Origin: Streptomyces olindensis
GTDB lineage: Bacteria > Actinomycetota > Actinomycetes > Streptomycetales > Streptomycetaceae
Direction of reading: 5' to 3'
Assembly (NCBI GenBank): GCA_000696115.1
Contig: JJOH01000096.1
Location: 1 to 64,000, forward strand
DNA length: 64,000 nucleotides
Shown: piece after piece, positions 9,173 through 18,142 of the stretch
How positions within the stretch are numbered: position 1 is the stretch's first letter
Layout: every line of letters begins with the position of its first letter
Notes under the pieces: model-generated
Told to the model about the DNA's origin: nothing
Seen by the model: only the letters and a program-made list of their open reading frames with translations
Database searches by the model: none
Program-made: the position numbers and the translations under genes

Positions 9173-9651
9173 TCAGCCGCGCAGGCCGCGGGGGGCAGGA
9201 CGACATGGGCCGCCGACGTGAGCACGTCCTCGTCGGAGGTGAAGGCGGCCAGCGTCTCGACGTCGTCGGGTTCGGCACCCTCGGGCCACGGGCGGGTGGC
9301 GAAGATGAGGCAGGCGTACCCGAGTTCGCCCACGGCCTTCAGCCAGGTCTCCGGCGGAACGGACTGGGACGTGAGGTGCCGCACGGTGAGGACGGCCGAC
9401 CGGGCCACGACGAGCAGGCCGATCGGCAGGCGGCCGCTGGACCGCGTGGACGAGGCCCTCGCCCGGGGGAGCCCGGCGCCGCGCAGCAACTGCTCGATGG
9501 CCGCCGACGTCGCCTCCCGACCGTTCGCGCCGTCTCCGAGGGAACAGGCCAGGAGGTAGGGAACGTCCCCGTCGGGGGTCGTGCCCCGCCAGGACAGGAC
9601 GACACCGCGGCACCGCTTCGGCGCGCCGGAACGCGGTCGGCCCGCTGTCAC
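9173..9651 (-). pseudogene. DUF5949 family gene with a C-terminal frameshift
   Basis: From a GTG at 9651 the reading contains VPYLLACSLGDGANGREATS, VKLL-like IGLLVVARSAVLTV, YACLIFATRPWPEG and DEDVLTSAAHVVLP, which I recognise as Streptomyces DUF5949. Family members end shortly after LLPARSLRG. Here the frame breaks at a run of six G on the plus strand (9190-9195). One extra base would give LPPRGLRG and a stop at 9173, just before the terminator. Without it the frame continues to 9031, through the terminator and into the 3' end of pgm. It is either a real recent frameshift or a homopolymer sequencing error. The function of the family is unknown. The start is uncertain. Confidence 0.65.
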
Positions 9652-9810
9652 CCGAGTGGACCACGCCCCGCCGGGCGCTCCACACGAACGAGGGGCGCGG
9701 GTACCGGCTCGCACCGGCGGAACGGGATACAGGACACTGGTAGGGGCGACAACAGCTCGGAACCCGCCGGCGGTGTGTCGTCGGGGTGCGACCCGGGGAA
9801 GGACCGACAC

Positions 9811-10101
9811 GTGATCATCTTTGGCACCAAGGGCTACCTGTACCAGCTGGCGATACTGACGCTGGTGTGCGGCCAGTGCGGCAACCCCGCCGCGCACACC
9901 CTGAGGAAGCGCGTCACGAAGTTCACGCTGTTCTTCGTGCCGCTGTTCCCGGTCTCCACGTCGTACCGCACCCAGTGCACCTTCTGCGGCGCGGAACAGA
10001 AGGTGACCAAGGAGCAGGCCGAGCAGCTCCAGGCGCAGGACGCGGGCGCCCAGGGCGGCGGCCAGGCGTACGGGCAGCCGCAGCAGCAGCACCGGTTCTG
10101 A
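9811..10101 (+). CDS. Zinc-ribbon protein
   Basis: This 96-residue protein is read from a GTG at 9811, eight bases after GGGGAAGGAC. It begins with a hydrophobic strand IIFGTKGYLYQLAILTLVC, with a first zinc knuckle CGQC at residues 19-22. A second knuckle CTFC comes after FFVPLFPVSTSYRTQ, the arrangement of zinc_ribbon_15-type small proteins. The tail is Gln/Gly-rich (AQGGGQAYGQPQQQ) and likely disordered. The family is common in actinobacteria without an assigned role. It is convergent with the regulator gene, 31 bp away. Confidence 0.75.
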   Translation: MIIFGTKGYLYQLAILTLVCGQCGNPAAHTLRKRVTKFTLFFVPLFPVSTSYRTQCTFCGAEQKVTKEQAEQLQAQDAGAQGGGQAYGQPQQQHRF

Positions 10102-10132
10102 GCCGGGCGGACACACCGGGCGGAGGAGGTGC

Positions 10133-10858
10133 TCAGCCGACCGTGAGCACCTCGTCCGCCAGACCCAGGTGATGCTTGAAGGCGTCCCGCCCCCGGTCCG
10201 TCAACCGGACGACCCGGGAACCATCGCCGTGCACCAGCCAGGATGCCTCCAGCGCACGGTGGAACACGGCGGCGGCCACCGCCCCTGCCAGGTGCAGGCG
10301 CCCCTCCGTCCAGTCCATACAGGTCCGCACATGCCACCGGCCCGCTGCAGCGACCCCCTCGCCCGCGATGCCGAGGCCCGTCAGCCAGGCACCGCCGGAC
10401 GCGGTGAGCGCCGGGCCGGACTCCCAGGACAACAGCCCGCGCGTGGTCATGCCGTCGGTGATCGCCACGGCCAGGGAGCCGCCGAGGTGGTCGTAGCAGA
10501 CGCGGGCGAAGCCCACGGCCCGGTGACGGCGGGCGGCGGTGAGCGAACGGACCGGGACGAGCCGGCGCGGCGCCCGGGCCGCCAGTGCCTCGATCATCTC
10601 CGCGATGCCGGGGTCCGCCAGACGCACAAAGCGGTGCCGTCCCCTGCGCTCCTGCGCCAGCAGTCCGCCGTCCACCAGCCGGTTGAGGTGGCTCGTGGCC
10701 GTGGACGGGGCGACGCCGGCGAGGGCGGCCACCTCCGACGCCGTCCAGGCACGGCCGTCGAGCAGGGCGAGACAGATCCCGGCGCGCGTACGGTCGGCGA
10801 GCAGCGCACCCAGCGCGGCGAGATCCGGTTCTTCGGCGTGGACGTCAGGGCTGGTCAC
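10133..10858 (-). CDS. ArsR-type winged-helix transcriptional regulator
   Basis: This 241-residue protein is read from a GTG at 10858. An N-terminal ArsR/HTH_20 domain covers residues 10-90: LAALGALLADRTRAGICLAL, then SEVAALAGVAPSTATSHLNRLVDGGLLAQERRGR in two pieces is the recognition helix region. The C-terminal half has a second winged-helix-like section with CMDWTEGRLHLAGAV and a RVVRLTDRGRDAF strand. Such two-part regulators often respond to small molecules. It is divergent from the flavin-reductase gene with only 66 bp between starts, so that gene is the probable target. No strong ribosome site is visible, and leaderless expression is possible. Confidence 0.83.
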   Translation of the reverse strand: MTSPDVHAEEPDLAALGALLADRTRAGICLALLDGRAWTASEVAALAGVAPSTATSHLNRLVDGGLLAQERRGRHRFVRLADPGIAEMIEALAARAPRRLVPVRSLTAARRHRAVGFARVCYDHLGGSLAVAITDGMTTRGLLSWESGPALTASGGAWLTGLGIAGEGVAAAGRWHVRTCMDWTEGRLHLAGAVAAAVFHRALEASWLVHGDGSRVVRLTDRGRDAFKHHLGLADEVLTVG

Positions 10859-10924
10859 CGCCCCATTGTCGCGGGGCGACACTTCGACGGCCGGCGAAAC
10901 GTCCCGCCCGTAGCGTCCTGGGAC

Positions 10925-11554
10925 ATGACGAACGACACCCACCTGGTGGTCCGGCCCAGCATCCTCTACTTCGGAACGCCCGTGGTCCTGCTGACCACCG
11001 AGAACGCCGACGGCACCTGCAATCTCGCCCCGATCTCCTCCGCGTGGGCCCTGGGGCAGCACCTCGTCCTGGGCCTGGGCATCGAGAGCCAGACCGCGCG
11101 CAACCTCGCGGAGCGCCCGGAACTCGTGATCAACGTCGCCTCGCCGGAGCTGTGGGAACACGTGGAACGCCTGGCGCCGCTCACCGGCGCGAGTCCCGTC
11201 CCGGAGGCCAAGCGGGCGGTGTACCGCCACGAGCCGGACAAGTTCGGCGCGGCCGGGCTCACCCCGGCCGCCGCCGAGGTGGTGAAGCCGCCGCGCGTCG
11301 CCGAGTGCGCCCTGCAGTTGGAGGCCCGGGCCCGCAGGCTGACGCCGGGCGGCGCCGGCCTCTTCGTCAGCGTCGAATGCGAGGTGCTGCGCGTCCACGC
11401 CGCCGAACGCCTCGTCGTACCCGGCACGCACCACATCGACCCGGCCCTGTGGAGCCCGCTCATCTACAACTTCCGCCACTACCACGGCCTGACGCCCGAA
11501 CTCGGCCACGGATTCCGCTCGGAGACGGCCAGGACCAGCGCACCGGCCGCCTGA
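10925..11554 (+). CDS. Flavin reductase-like FMN-binding split-barrel protein
   Basis: This 209-residue protein starts MTNDTHLVVRPSILYFGTPV. The flavin-reductase-like core has VLLTTENADGTCNLAPISSAWAL in two pieces, QTARNLAERPELVINVAS and the later VPGTHHIDPALWSPLIYNFRHYHGL. It probably binds FMN and reduces flavin or a small substrate with NAD(P)H; family members are sometimes annotated flavoredoxin. It is divergent from an ArsR-type regulator at 10858 that probably controls it. No good Shine-Dalgarno precedes the ATG at 10925. Confidence 0.8.
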   Translation: MTNDTHLVVRPSILYFGTPVVLLTTENADGTCNLAPISSAWALGQHLVLGLGIESQTARNLAERPELVINVASPELWEHVERLAPLTGASPVPEAKRAVYRHEPDKFGAAGLTPAAAEVVKPPRVAECALQLEARARRLTPGGAGLFVSVECEVLRVHAAERLVVPGTHHIDPALWSPLIYNFRHYHGLTPELGHGFRSETARTSAPAA

Positions 11555-11590
11555 CCGCTGCCGCGGCCGGTGGGCTCATCGCGCGTCGCC

Positions 11591-11653
11591 CACGGCGACC
11601 AGCTCGCCTGCCGCGGCGATCAGCTCGCCTGTCGAGCCGACCGGCTCACCGCC
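11591..11653. repeat. 21-bp tandem repeat, three copies
   Basis: Units CGGCGACCAGCTCGCCTGCC-G (11591-11611) and CGGCGATCAGCTCGCCTGTC-G (11612-11632) differ at two positions. A third, more diverged copy ends near 11653 and overlaps the last codons of the leftward gene. They fill the gap between two convergent genes, like the array at 5372-5533 but not palindromic. Confidence 0.6.
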
Positions 11654-12026
11654 GCGGCGCGGACTCCGGCCCGTCCGTGGTGTGCGGCCCGTCCGCAGAC
11701 ACCGATCGGTCCGCGGACCTGAGCCGGCCCGCCCCGCGGCGCCGCTCCCGCAGCAGCGCCGCAGCCGTCGCGGCCGCCCCCGCGGCCTCCCAGGCCCCGA
11801 CCCCGACGAAGACGTCCGGCGCCCTCCCACCGGCCGCGGCGGCGACGAAGACCGTGCAGGTGAGCAGCCGGAACGGGACGGTCCAGCGGAAGAAGGCCCG
11901 CCAGTCGGCCAGTGCGGCCAGCACGTAGTACACGCCCATGTTGAGCGCCGCCATGGACGACGCCGTCATGAACGCGGGCGTGAAGTCCCCGGCGGCCCGC
12001 TCACCGGGGTCGGCGAGCAGGCGCAC
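11646..12026 (-). CDS. Four-helix integral membrane protein
   Basis: This 126-residue protein is read from a GTG at 12026; an in-frame GTG at 12044 is also possible and neither has a clear ribosome site. Hydrophobic helices cover AFMTASSMAALNMGVYYVLA, the FFRWTVPFRLLTCTVFVAAA region and VFVGVGAWEAAGAAATAAAL, followed by a charged Arg/Ser/Asp tail. The ADWRAFFRWTVPFRL pattern is familiar from conserved Streptomyces membrane proteins without function. The gene is divergent from the SRPBCC gene. Confidence 0.65.
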   Translation of the reverse strand: MRLLADPGERAAGDFTPAFMTASSMAALNMGVYYVLAALADWRAFFRWTVPFRLLTCTVFVAAAAGGRAPDVFVGVGAWEAAGAAATAAALLRERRRGAGRLRSADRSVSADGPHTTDGPESAPRR

Positions 12027-12216
12027 GCGGGGGAGCGTACCCACGTGCGACGGGCGGTGGTGGGGGTTCCACCCTGCAGCCGGACGTGGCACGAGAGGCA
12101 GTGATCGGATCGCAGGTGGCAACCGCGGCATGCCGGGTACTCGTCGCATCGGGCCCGGACCTGTGTGTGGGCCGATGGGCCTCCTGCAGTCGATCAGGGA
12201 AAACGGAGGCATGCAG

Positions 12217-12705
12217 ATGAGCACCGTCAAGGAAACCGTGGAAGTCGACGTCCCCCTGCACACCGCCTACAACCAGTGGACGCAGTTCGAGGAGTTCCCG
12301 AACTTCATGGAGGGCGTCGAGGAGGTCAGGCAGCTCGACGACCGCCACAACCACTGGACCACCAAGATCGGCGGCGTACGGCGCGAGTTCGACACGGAGA
12401 TCGTCGACCAACTGCCCGACGAGCGGGTCACGTGGCGCACCACCAGCGGCGACACCAACCAGAGGGGCTCCGTCCGCTTCGAGCGCGTGGATGACACCCA
12501 CACCAGGGTGGAGCTCGTGATGGACGTCGAGCCCAGCGGAGCGGCGGAGAAGGCCGCGGACATGATCGGCACGATCGACCGGCGGGTCAAGGGCGACATG
12601 AAGCGCTTCAAGCAGTACATCGAGGAGCGCGGAAGCGAGTCCGGCGCCTGGCGCGGACGCATCCAGCCGGGCGGCGGCGGCACCGGCCCCGGCCCCGCCC
12701 TCTGA
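12217..12705 (+). CDS. SRPBCC (polyketide cyclase/COQ10-like) lipid- or ligand-binding protein
   Basis: This 162-residue protein has the START/SRPBCC helix-grip fold: STVKETVEVDVPLHTAYNQW, FEEFPNFMEGVEEVRQLDDR, GGVRREFDTEIVDQLPDERV, then a long C-terminal helix AEKAADMIGTIDRRVKGDMK. The ATG at 12217 is preferred to the one at 12211 because GGAGG at 12205-12209 is seven bases from it and only one from the other. It has a Gly/Pro tail. Such cytoplasmic proteins in actinobacteria are often stress-linked. A GGGTAC hexamer at 12135-12140 resembles a SigB-type -10, but no convincing -35 was found. It ends at a strong hairpin. Confidence 0.82.
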   Translation: MSTVKETVEVDVPLHTAYNQWTQFEEFPNFMEGVEEVRQLDDRHNHWTTKIGGVRREFDTEIVDQLPDERVTWRTTSGDTNQRGSVRFERVDDTHTRVELVMDVEPSGAAEKAADMIGTIDRRVKGDMKRFKQYIEERGSESGAWRGRIQPGGGGTGPGPAL

Positions 12706-12726
12706 CCCACCCCCTCTCCGTCCCGG

Positions 12727-12753
12727 ACCCGGCCTCCACCGTGGAGGCCGGGT
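12727..12753 (+). terminator. Hairpin terminator with T-rich tail
   Basis: ACCCGGCCTCCAC (12727-12739) and GTGGAGGCCGGGT (12741-12753) are complementary and followed by TCTCTC. They lie 22 bp after the SRPBCC stop. Downstream to 12956 there is only the leader of the protease gene. Confidence 0.8.
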
Positions 12754-12956
12754 TCTCTCATGCCCGCGTGTGCCCCCACCTCCGTGGCGCGTGTGCTCCT
12801 CGCGGAGAGCGTGTGACGTTTCGGCCATCGTGATGACATGCACCTGTCCCTTTCGGTCTCCTGGTGGCACGCTGCCCTCTGGCTGTCCGCAGCGACACCC
12901 CTGCCTGACCGGGCGGACGGTCCCTCCGCCCGACCCCCACAGCAGAAGGAGACCGC

Positions 12957-13964
12957 GTGATAGGCAGACCCCGTAGCCTCCGCTCGTCCGGCCGCGGCGC
13001 GCCCGTTCGCCGCACCCTCCTCGGCGCACTCGCCGGCGTCGCCGCGATGCTGGCGACCGGCGTCACCGCCGCACCGGCGAGCGCCGCGCCCGAACCGGGA
13101 GCGACGGCACCCTCGGCGCAGGAGCGCGCCCGCGCCTTCTGGACCCCGCAGCGGATGCGCGAGGCCACCCCGCTCGACGTCCTGTCCGTCGACCGCTCCG
13201 ACGTGCGGACAGCGGCGCCGCGCAAGGGCAAGGCGACCGTCATCGCCCCCAGCGCCTCCGCCTCCGGCGTGGGGCCCCTGGCCATTCCCCACAGCGGCGG
13301 GCCCTGGACTGGCGGGGGAGCGGTGGTCAAGACAGCGGGCCGGGTGTTCTTCACCTTCCAGGGGCGCACCGCCTCCTGCTCCGGCAACGCCGTCACCAGC
13401 GCCAACAAGTCCACCGTGATCACCGCGGGGCACTGCGTGAAGATGGAGGGCGCCTGGCACACCAACTGGGTGTTCGTGCCCGGCTATCACGACGGGCAGG
13501 CCCCGTACGGCACCTGGACGGCGTCCAAGACCCTGTCCACGCCGCAGTGGACGGCCAGTGAGGACATCAACTACGACATCGGCGCGGCCGTCGTCGCCCC
13601 GCTCGACGGAAAGAGGCTGACCGACGTCGTCGGCGGTCAGGGACTCGCCTTCAACACCGGCTACAACAAGGCGATGTACGCCTTCGGCTTCCCGGCCGCG
13701 GCACCGTACGACGGCTCGAAGTTCATCTACTGCAGCGGCACCACCTACCGGGACTTCCTGCTGTCCAGCGACCACGGCATGACCTGCAACATGACCGGCG
13801 GCTCCAGCGGGGGCCCGTGGTTCACGCAGTTCGACGAGGCCACCGGGACCGGCCTGCAGTCCTCGGTGAACAGCTTCAAGTACAACTTCCTGCCGAACGC
13901 CATGTACGGCCCGTACTTCGGTGCCGACGCGCAGAACCTGTACCAGAGCGCCCAGTCCTCCTGA
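12957..13964 (+). CDS. Secreted trypsin-like serine protease (V8/glutamyl-endopeptidase-like)
   Basis: This 335-residue protein is read from a GTG at 12957 after AGAAGGAGAC. The signal peptide has a basic N-terminus, the LLGALAGVAAMLATGV core and cleavage near ASA-APEP. A propeptide of about 70 residues follows. The catalytic triad is visible: His in TAGHC, Asp in NYDIGAAVV and Ser in GGSSGGPW. Two Cys pairs are likely (CSGN...GHC; CSGT...MTCN). It probably acts outside the cell as an endopeptidase; the specificity for acidic residues is inferred from family likeness only. It ends at an 18-bp perfect hairpin. Confidence 0.88.
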   Translation: MIGRPRSLRSSGRGAPVRRTLLGALAGVAAMLATGVTAAPASAAPEPGATAPSAQERARAFWTPQRMREATPLDVLSVDRSDVRTAAPRKGKATVIAPSASASGVGPLAIPHSGGPWTGGGAVVKTAGRVFFTFQGRTASCSGNAVTSANKSTVITAGHCVKMEGAWHTNWVFVPGYHDGQAPYGTWTASKTLSTPQWTASEDINYDIGAAVVAPLDGKRLTDVVGGQGLAFNTGYNKAMYAFGFPAAAPYDGSKFIYCSGTTYRDFLLSSDHGMTCNMTGGSSGGPWFTQFDEATGTGLQSSVNSFKYNFLPNAMYGPYFGADAQNLYQSAQSS

Positions 13965-13979
13965 TCCACCGCCCGACCG

Positions 13980-14022
13980 GGAGCCGGGTCCTCCGCCGCA
14001 CCCAGGCGGAGGACCCGGCTCC
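13980..14022 (+). terminator. Very strong hairpin terminator
   Basis: GGAGCCGGGTCCTCCGCC (13980-13997) pairs perfectly over 18 bp with GGCGGAGGACCCGGCTCC (14005-14022), with a 7-nt loop, 15 bp after the protease stop. Confidence 0.92.
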
Positions 14023-14094
14023 GGGCGTGCGCGCGACGGTCCGCGGCCACGACAAACCCGTTGCGCTGACCAGTGGTTACGGCAGAATGCCGGC

Positions 14095-15219
14095 ATGATC
14101 GGCCATCGGATCACCTACCGCACGGCGGACGGCAGACGCGTCCCCGGGACCTGGCGCCACGCCTTCATCCGCAACGGCGACTACTTCCTCACCGACCTGT
14201 TCGTCTACGCGGACGGGCTGATCGACTGCTGGGGCCTGGTCACCCTGGAGGAGTTCGAGGAGAAGCTGCGGTGCGGCTGGGTCGCCACCCGGCTCCCGGA
14301 CGGCGCCCGGGTCTCCGCGCACGACCTGGCGGTGTGGAAGTTCAGCGAGCCGCGCACCTGGCTCACCCCCGAGCTGCTGCTCGCCGAGATCCGTGACACC
14401 ATCGACCAGCTCAACGGACGCCCGGACTCCACGGACCGCTGCCTGGCCGCCGTCGACGTGTTCCTCGCCGACCGGACCGAGGAGAACCGGGCCGCGGCCC
14501 GCGCCGCCTACCACGCCATCCCGGAGACCCAGCGCCACTACGCCCTCGGCGACATGGACCGCAAGGACGGGCCGCTGCAGGTCCTGGTGACCGGACCCGG
14601 CGGACTCCTCGAGGCCCTGCTCGACGAACCGGTCACGCAGGAGGAGTACGACGAAGCGGTGGCCTACTTCGAGGACCGGGCGAAGTGGAACGCCGAACGC
14701 CCCTCGCGCGTCCCGGCCGACGGCCCCGCCACCCCCATGGCCCCGGCGATCCACCTCTACCAGAGCTACCCCCTCAGGCCCTCGGACGACCCGGGCACCG
14801 AGGTCCTGCGCAACGAGTTCCCCGCGCCCCTGCTGATCGACGGTGTCACCTACCCCACGGTCACGCACGCGTACTGGGCCCTGTCCACCGCCGATCCCGA
14901 GGCCCGGGCCGCCGCCCGGGACGCGGCCTCGACGTTCGACGCCCGCGCCGCGGCGGCCGGCGCCCCCCGGCGCGAGGGGTGGGAGCAGGCCCGGACGGCG
15001 GTCATGACCTCCCTGCTGAGGGCCAAGTTCACCCAGAACCCGGCGCTCGCCCGGGTCCTGGTGGACACGGCCGACGCGACACTCGTCTACGACGACGCGG
15101 ACTCCGAGCACTGGGGCGACCGGGGAGGCCGCGGCCGGAACTGGACCGGCCGCCTCCTCGAAGTCGTCCGCTCCGAACTCCAGGCGGAACAGGCGGGCAT
15201 CACCCCACCTGTCGGCTGA
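14095..15219 (+). CDS. NADAR-domain protein with a conserved N-terminal domain
   Basis: This 374-residue protein starts at the ATG at 14095. Residues 1-200 form a separate N-terminal domain (GDYFLTDLFVYADGLIDCWG, then LEEFEEKLRCGWVATRLPDG). Residues about 225-370 are a NADAR (YbiA-like) domain: the EFPAPLLIDGVTYPTVTHAYWA strip, QARTAVMTSLLRAKFTQNPA and the closing EHWGDRGGRGRNWTGRLLEV. NADAR proteins act on N-glycosidic bonds of ADP-ribose-type substrates or riboflavin intermediates; some reverse guanine ADP-ribosylation of DNA. Which activity applies here is unknown. It has no signal peptide and is probably cytoplasmic. It is monocistronic. Confidence 0.8.
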   Translation: MIGHRITYRTADGRRVPGTWRHAFIRNGDYFLTDLFVYADGLIDCWGLVTLEEFEEKLRCGWVATRLPDGARVSAHDLAVWKFSEPRTWLTPELLLAEIRDTIDQLNGRPDSTDRCLAAVDVFLADRTEENRAAARAAYHAIPETQRHYALGDMDRKDGPLQVLVTGPGGLLEALLDEPVTQEEYDEAVAYFEDRAKWNAERPSRVPADGPATPMAPAIHLYQSYPLRPSDDPGTEVLRNEFPAPLLIDGVTYPTVTHAYWALSTADPEARAAARDAASTFDARAAAAGAPRREGWEQARTAVMTSLLRAKFTQNPALARVLVDTADATLVYDDADSEHWGDRGGRGRNWTGRLLEVVRSELQAEQAGITPPVG

Positions 15220-15301
15220 CGCCCAGGCGGCCGACCTTCCAGAAGAGGGGCACCGGAGCAACCTTCGTGTCCCTCGCAGGTCTTTCTTCGTGGAGGTGTC
15301 C

Positions 15302-16804
15302 ATGGGGGCGGACCATCAGATCGCTTTCTTCCTGCGGGAGTCGACGGCGCCGGATGCGGAGCGGCGCGCGGCGGCGCTGAAGGGGCTGGGGCGGACCGGC
15401 CGGTCCGAGTACGCCCCCGTGGCCGCCGAGGCGGCCGGCGACCCCGCGTCCTCCGTACGCGCGGCCGCCGCCCTGGCCCTGGCCCGTCTCGGGGACCCGG
15501 AGGCGGGCCGCGCGGTGCTGCCCGTGCTGATGAGCGACGAGGATCCGGGCGTACGGTGCCGGGCCTCGGTCGCCGTCACCCGGCTGGGACTCGGCGGTCC
15601 CGCGGTCATAGAGGCCTTCGCGCGTCAACTGGCCGACCCGGACCGCCGCGTGCGGATCAACGCCCTGGAGGGGCTGATCGTCCTGGGCGTGCCCGGGGAC
15701 GCCGCGGCCCTGGTCCGGCTCCTCGGCGATCCCGACCCGGCCGTCTGGGGGCGGGCTCGGACCCTGATCTACGGGTGCGCCGGTGACGAGACCGTGCGCG
15801 CGGAGGTGATCCGCACCGCCCGCCAGGGCTCGGGCACGGCCCGCGCGCGAGCCCTGGACTGGCTGTCGGAGAGTCACACCGAGCACCTCCTCGACTCGCT
15901 GCTCACCGGGCTGCGCGATCCCTCTCCCGCGGTACGGATCGCGGTCGCCCGGCGCTTGTTCCACGTGGAACAACGGCAGGTGCAGGACAAGCTGGCCGAG
16001 GCCCTGCGCACCGAGCGGGACCCCGAGGTCGCCGCGAGGCTGCTGCGCGGCCTCGGACGGCACGGGGACGAGCACGTCGGCGAACCGGCGGTGCGCTGGC
16101 TGCGCGACCCCATAGCCGGACCGTCGGCGGCGCAAGCCCTGGGCGCTCTGAACACGGACACGGCCGCCGAGGAACTGCGCGCCGCCCTGGCCGACGAGAC
16201 ACTGCCCTCCCGCACCCGGGCCGCCGTCGCCACGGCCATCGGAGCCCAGGGCCGATGGGACGCCGTGTGGCTCCTGCTGCCCCTCCTCGACGACCCCGAC
16301 GACGACCTGCGCGCGGGCGCCCTCGACGGACTCGAGGCACGCGTCGAGAACGGACTCCGCCTCTGGGAGCGGCACCCCGTGGCCTGGTCCCTGGCCGCCC
16401 ACCTGGAAACCGACGCGCGCCACATCTGGCGTACCCGCAACGCCCTCTTCGGCCTCGCCCAGGCGCTCCCGGCCGTACGGCGCCTCGCGGACGGCAGCCG
16501 GTCCGCGGAGGTCCGGGCCGCCGCGCTGTCCCTGCTCGACGGCGACGACCCGACCGACGAGCGAGCCCGGCACGACACGCGGCGCTTCCTGCGGAGCCTG
16601 GACGACCCGCACGAGGCGGTCCGCTACCAGGCCGTTCTCGGGCTCACCCGCTGGGTGGAGGCCACCGGTTCGCTGCCGCCCGGCGGCGAGGAGGCGCGCG
16701 CCCGGCTGACCGCGCTCACCACGGACGCCTCGCTCCGCGTCCGCCAAGCCGCCGCCGGCCTCATCGAAGCGCTCGACACCGGCCCGGTGTTCGACCCGCC
16801 GTAA
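15302..16804 (+). CDS. HEAT-repeat (PBS-lyase-like) scaffold protein
   Basis: This 500-residue protein starts at the ATG at 15302, five bases after GGAGGTG. An in-frame GTG at 15290 precedes that ribosome site and is rejected. It is a chain of about a dozen 30-residue helical hairpins with the D-P-x-x-x-V-R signature: DPASSVRAAAALALARLGDP, DEDPGVRCRASVAVTRLGLG, DPDRRVRINALEGLIVLGVP, DPSPAVRIAVARRLFH and later DPHEAVRYQAVLGLTRW. Such solenoids bind proteins. No enzymatic motif or signal peptide is present. It lies alone on the plus strand. Confidence 0.85.
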   Translation: MGADHQIAFFLRESTAPDAERRAAALKGLGRTGRSEYAPVAAEAAGDPASSVRAAAALALARLGDPEAGRAVLPVLMSDEDPGVRCRASVAVTRLGLGGPAVIEAFARQLADPDRRVRINALEGLIVLGVPGDAAALVRLLGDPDPAVWGRARTLIYGCAGDETVRAEVIRTARQGSGTARARALDWLSESHTEHLLDSLLTGLRDPSPAVRIAVARRLFHVEQRQVQDKLAEALRTERDPEVAARLLRGLGRHGDEHVGEPAVRWLRDPIAGPSAAQALGALNTDTAAEELRAALADETLPSRTRAAVATAIGAQGRWDAVWLLLPLLDDPDDDLRAGALDGLEARVENGLRLWERHPVAWSLAAHLETDARHIWRTRNALFGLAQALPAVRRLADGSRSAEVRAAALSLLDGDDPTDERARHDTRRFLRSLDDPHEAVRYQAVLGLTRWVEATGSLPPGGEEARARLTALTTDASLRVRQAAAGLIEALDTGPVFDPP

Positions 16805-16899
16805 CAAGGTCCGGCCGGCCCTCACCTGCACCGGCGGTTTTCGTCCACATGCCGCCGTACACAGCGTGTCGCCCTCCCGGGCGGTCCACACTGGGACGC

Positions 16900-18142
16900 A
16901 TGCGGGTGGTGATCATGACAGCGGGGTCGCGCGGCGACGTCGCGCCGTACACCGGGTTGGGCGCGGGGCTGGTGCGGAGCGGGCACGAGGTCACGCTCGC
17001 CACCCACGGCCTGTTCGAGCCGTTGACCGCCGGTTCCGACGTGCGCTTCCACCCCACCCCGGTCGACCCGCACGCCGTGTCGCACTCCGACCGCGGCCGC
17101 AGCCTGCACGCCAGTGTCACCGGGCTGGGCAAGCTGCTGCGCGCGGCGTCGATGGCCCGGTCCGCGGCCGAGGAGATGACCGACGCCCTGGTCCAGGCCG
17201 CGCGCGGCGCGGACGTCGTCCTGGCCGCAGGCGCCGTGGCCCCCCTCGGCGCCGCCATCGCGGAGGGGCTGCGGCTGCCCAGCCTGGGCCTGTTCCTGCA
17301 ACCCCAGCACCCGACACGGGAGTTCGGCGCCCCCATGCTCGGCGGGCGCTCGCTCGGCACCGTGGGCAACCGCCTGGGCGGACTGGCCGTCACCACCGCC
17401 GTCGACGGCGTCTACACCCGGGCCATGCGCAGGCTCCGCACCCGGCACGGCATGACCCTGCGCGGCCCCGTCGCGATCCGCCGGTCCCATGAACGGGCCC
17501 TGTGGCCGGTGCTGCACGGCTTCAGCGCACAGGTGGTGCCCCGGCCCCGGGACTGGCGGGCCGGACTGGAGATCGCCGGCTACTGGTGGCCGCACGACAG
17601 CCGCGAACTGCCCCCGCGAGGTGGAGGAGTTCCTCGCCGCCGGGCCCGCCCCGGTCTTCGTCGGGCTGGGCAGTGCCACCGTGCCCGACCCGGAGCGGCT
17701 CAGCGGCGAGATCGTGCGCGCCCTGCGCACCGCGGGACTGCGCGGGATCGTCCAACAGGGCTGGGCGGGGCTGGCCGCCCGCACCGACGACGTGATCACC
17801 GTCGGCGACGTGCCGCACGCCATGCTGTTCCCCCGGACGGCAGCCGTCGTCCACCACGCCGGAGCCGGCACCACCGCCGCCGTCCTGCGCGCCGGCGTCC
17901 CCACCGTTCCGGTGCCCGTGCAGTTCGACGGCGGCTTCTGGGCGGCCCGTCTGGTCGCACTGGGCACCGCGCCCTGCGCCGTCCCCCTGCGCCGCCTCAC
18001 CGCCGACACGCTCGCCGCCGCCCTGCGCCGGGCCGTGAACGACTCCGCCCATCGCGGCCGCGCCCAGGACCTCGCCCGCCGTCTGGCCGAGGAGGACGGC
18101 GTGGCACCGGTCCTGACGGCCCTGGACCGACTCGTGTCGTGA
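16900..18142 (+). pseudogene. GT1/MGT-family glycosyltransferase, frameshifted
   Basis: The ATG at 16900 opens MRVVIMTAGSRGDVAPYTGL, the N-terminal Rossmann start of UDP-sugar glycosyltransferases, and runs with good similarity through EIAGYWWPHDSRELPP. At 17611-17618 the frame breaks. Skipping one base (for example C17617) restores LPPEVEEFLAAGPAPVFVGL, then VHHAGAGTTAAVLRAGVPTV, the donor-binding signature, to the stop at 18142. The joined product would be about 413 residues, normal for the family, with sterol/macrolide-type acceptors. Either a genuine +1 mutation has inactivated it or the base is a sequencing error. The LacI remnant begins at its 3' end on the opposite strand. Confidence 0.82.

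Noticed and set aside
12135..12140. GGGTAC as a SigB-type -10 box before the SRPBCC gene
   Set aside because: No matching GTTT-like -35 at the proper distance, so not listed as a feature.
13921..14094. N-terminal extension of the NADAR protein
   Set aside because: It would pass through the 18-bp terminator of the protease gene; the ATG at 14095 fits.
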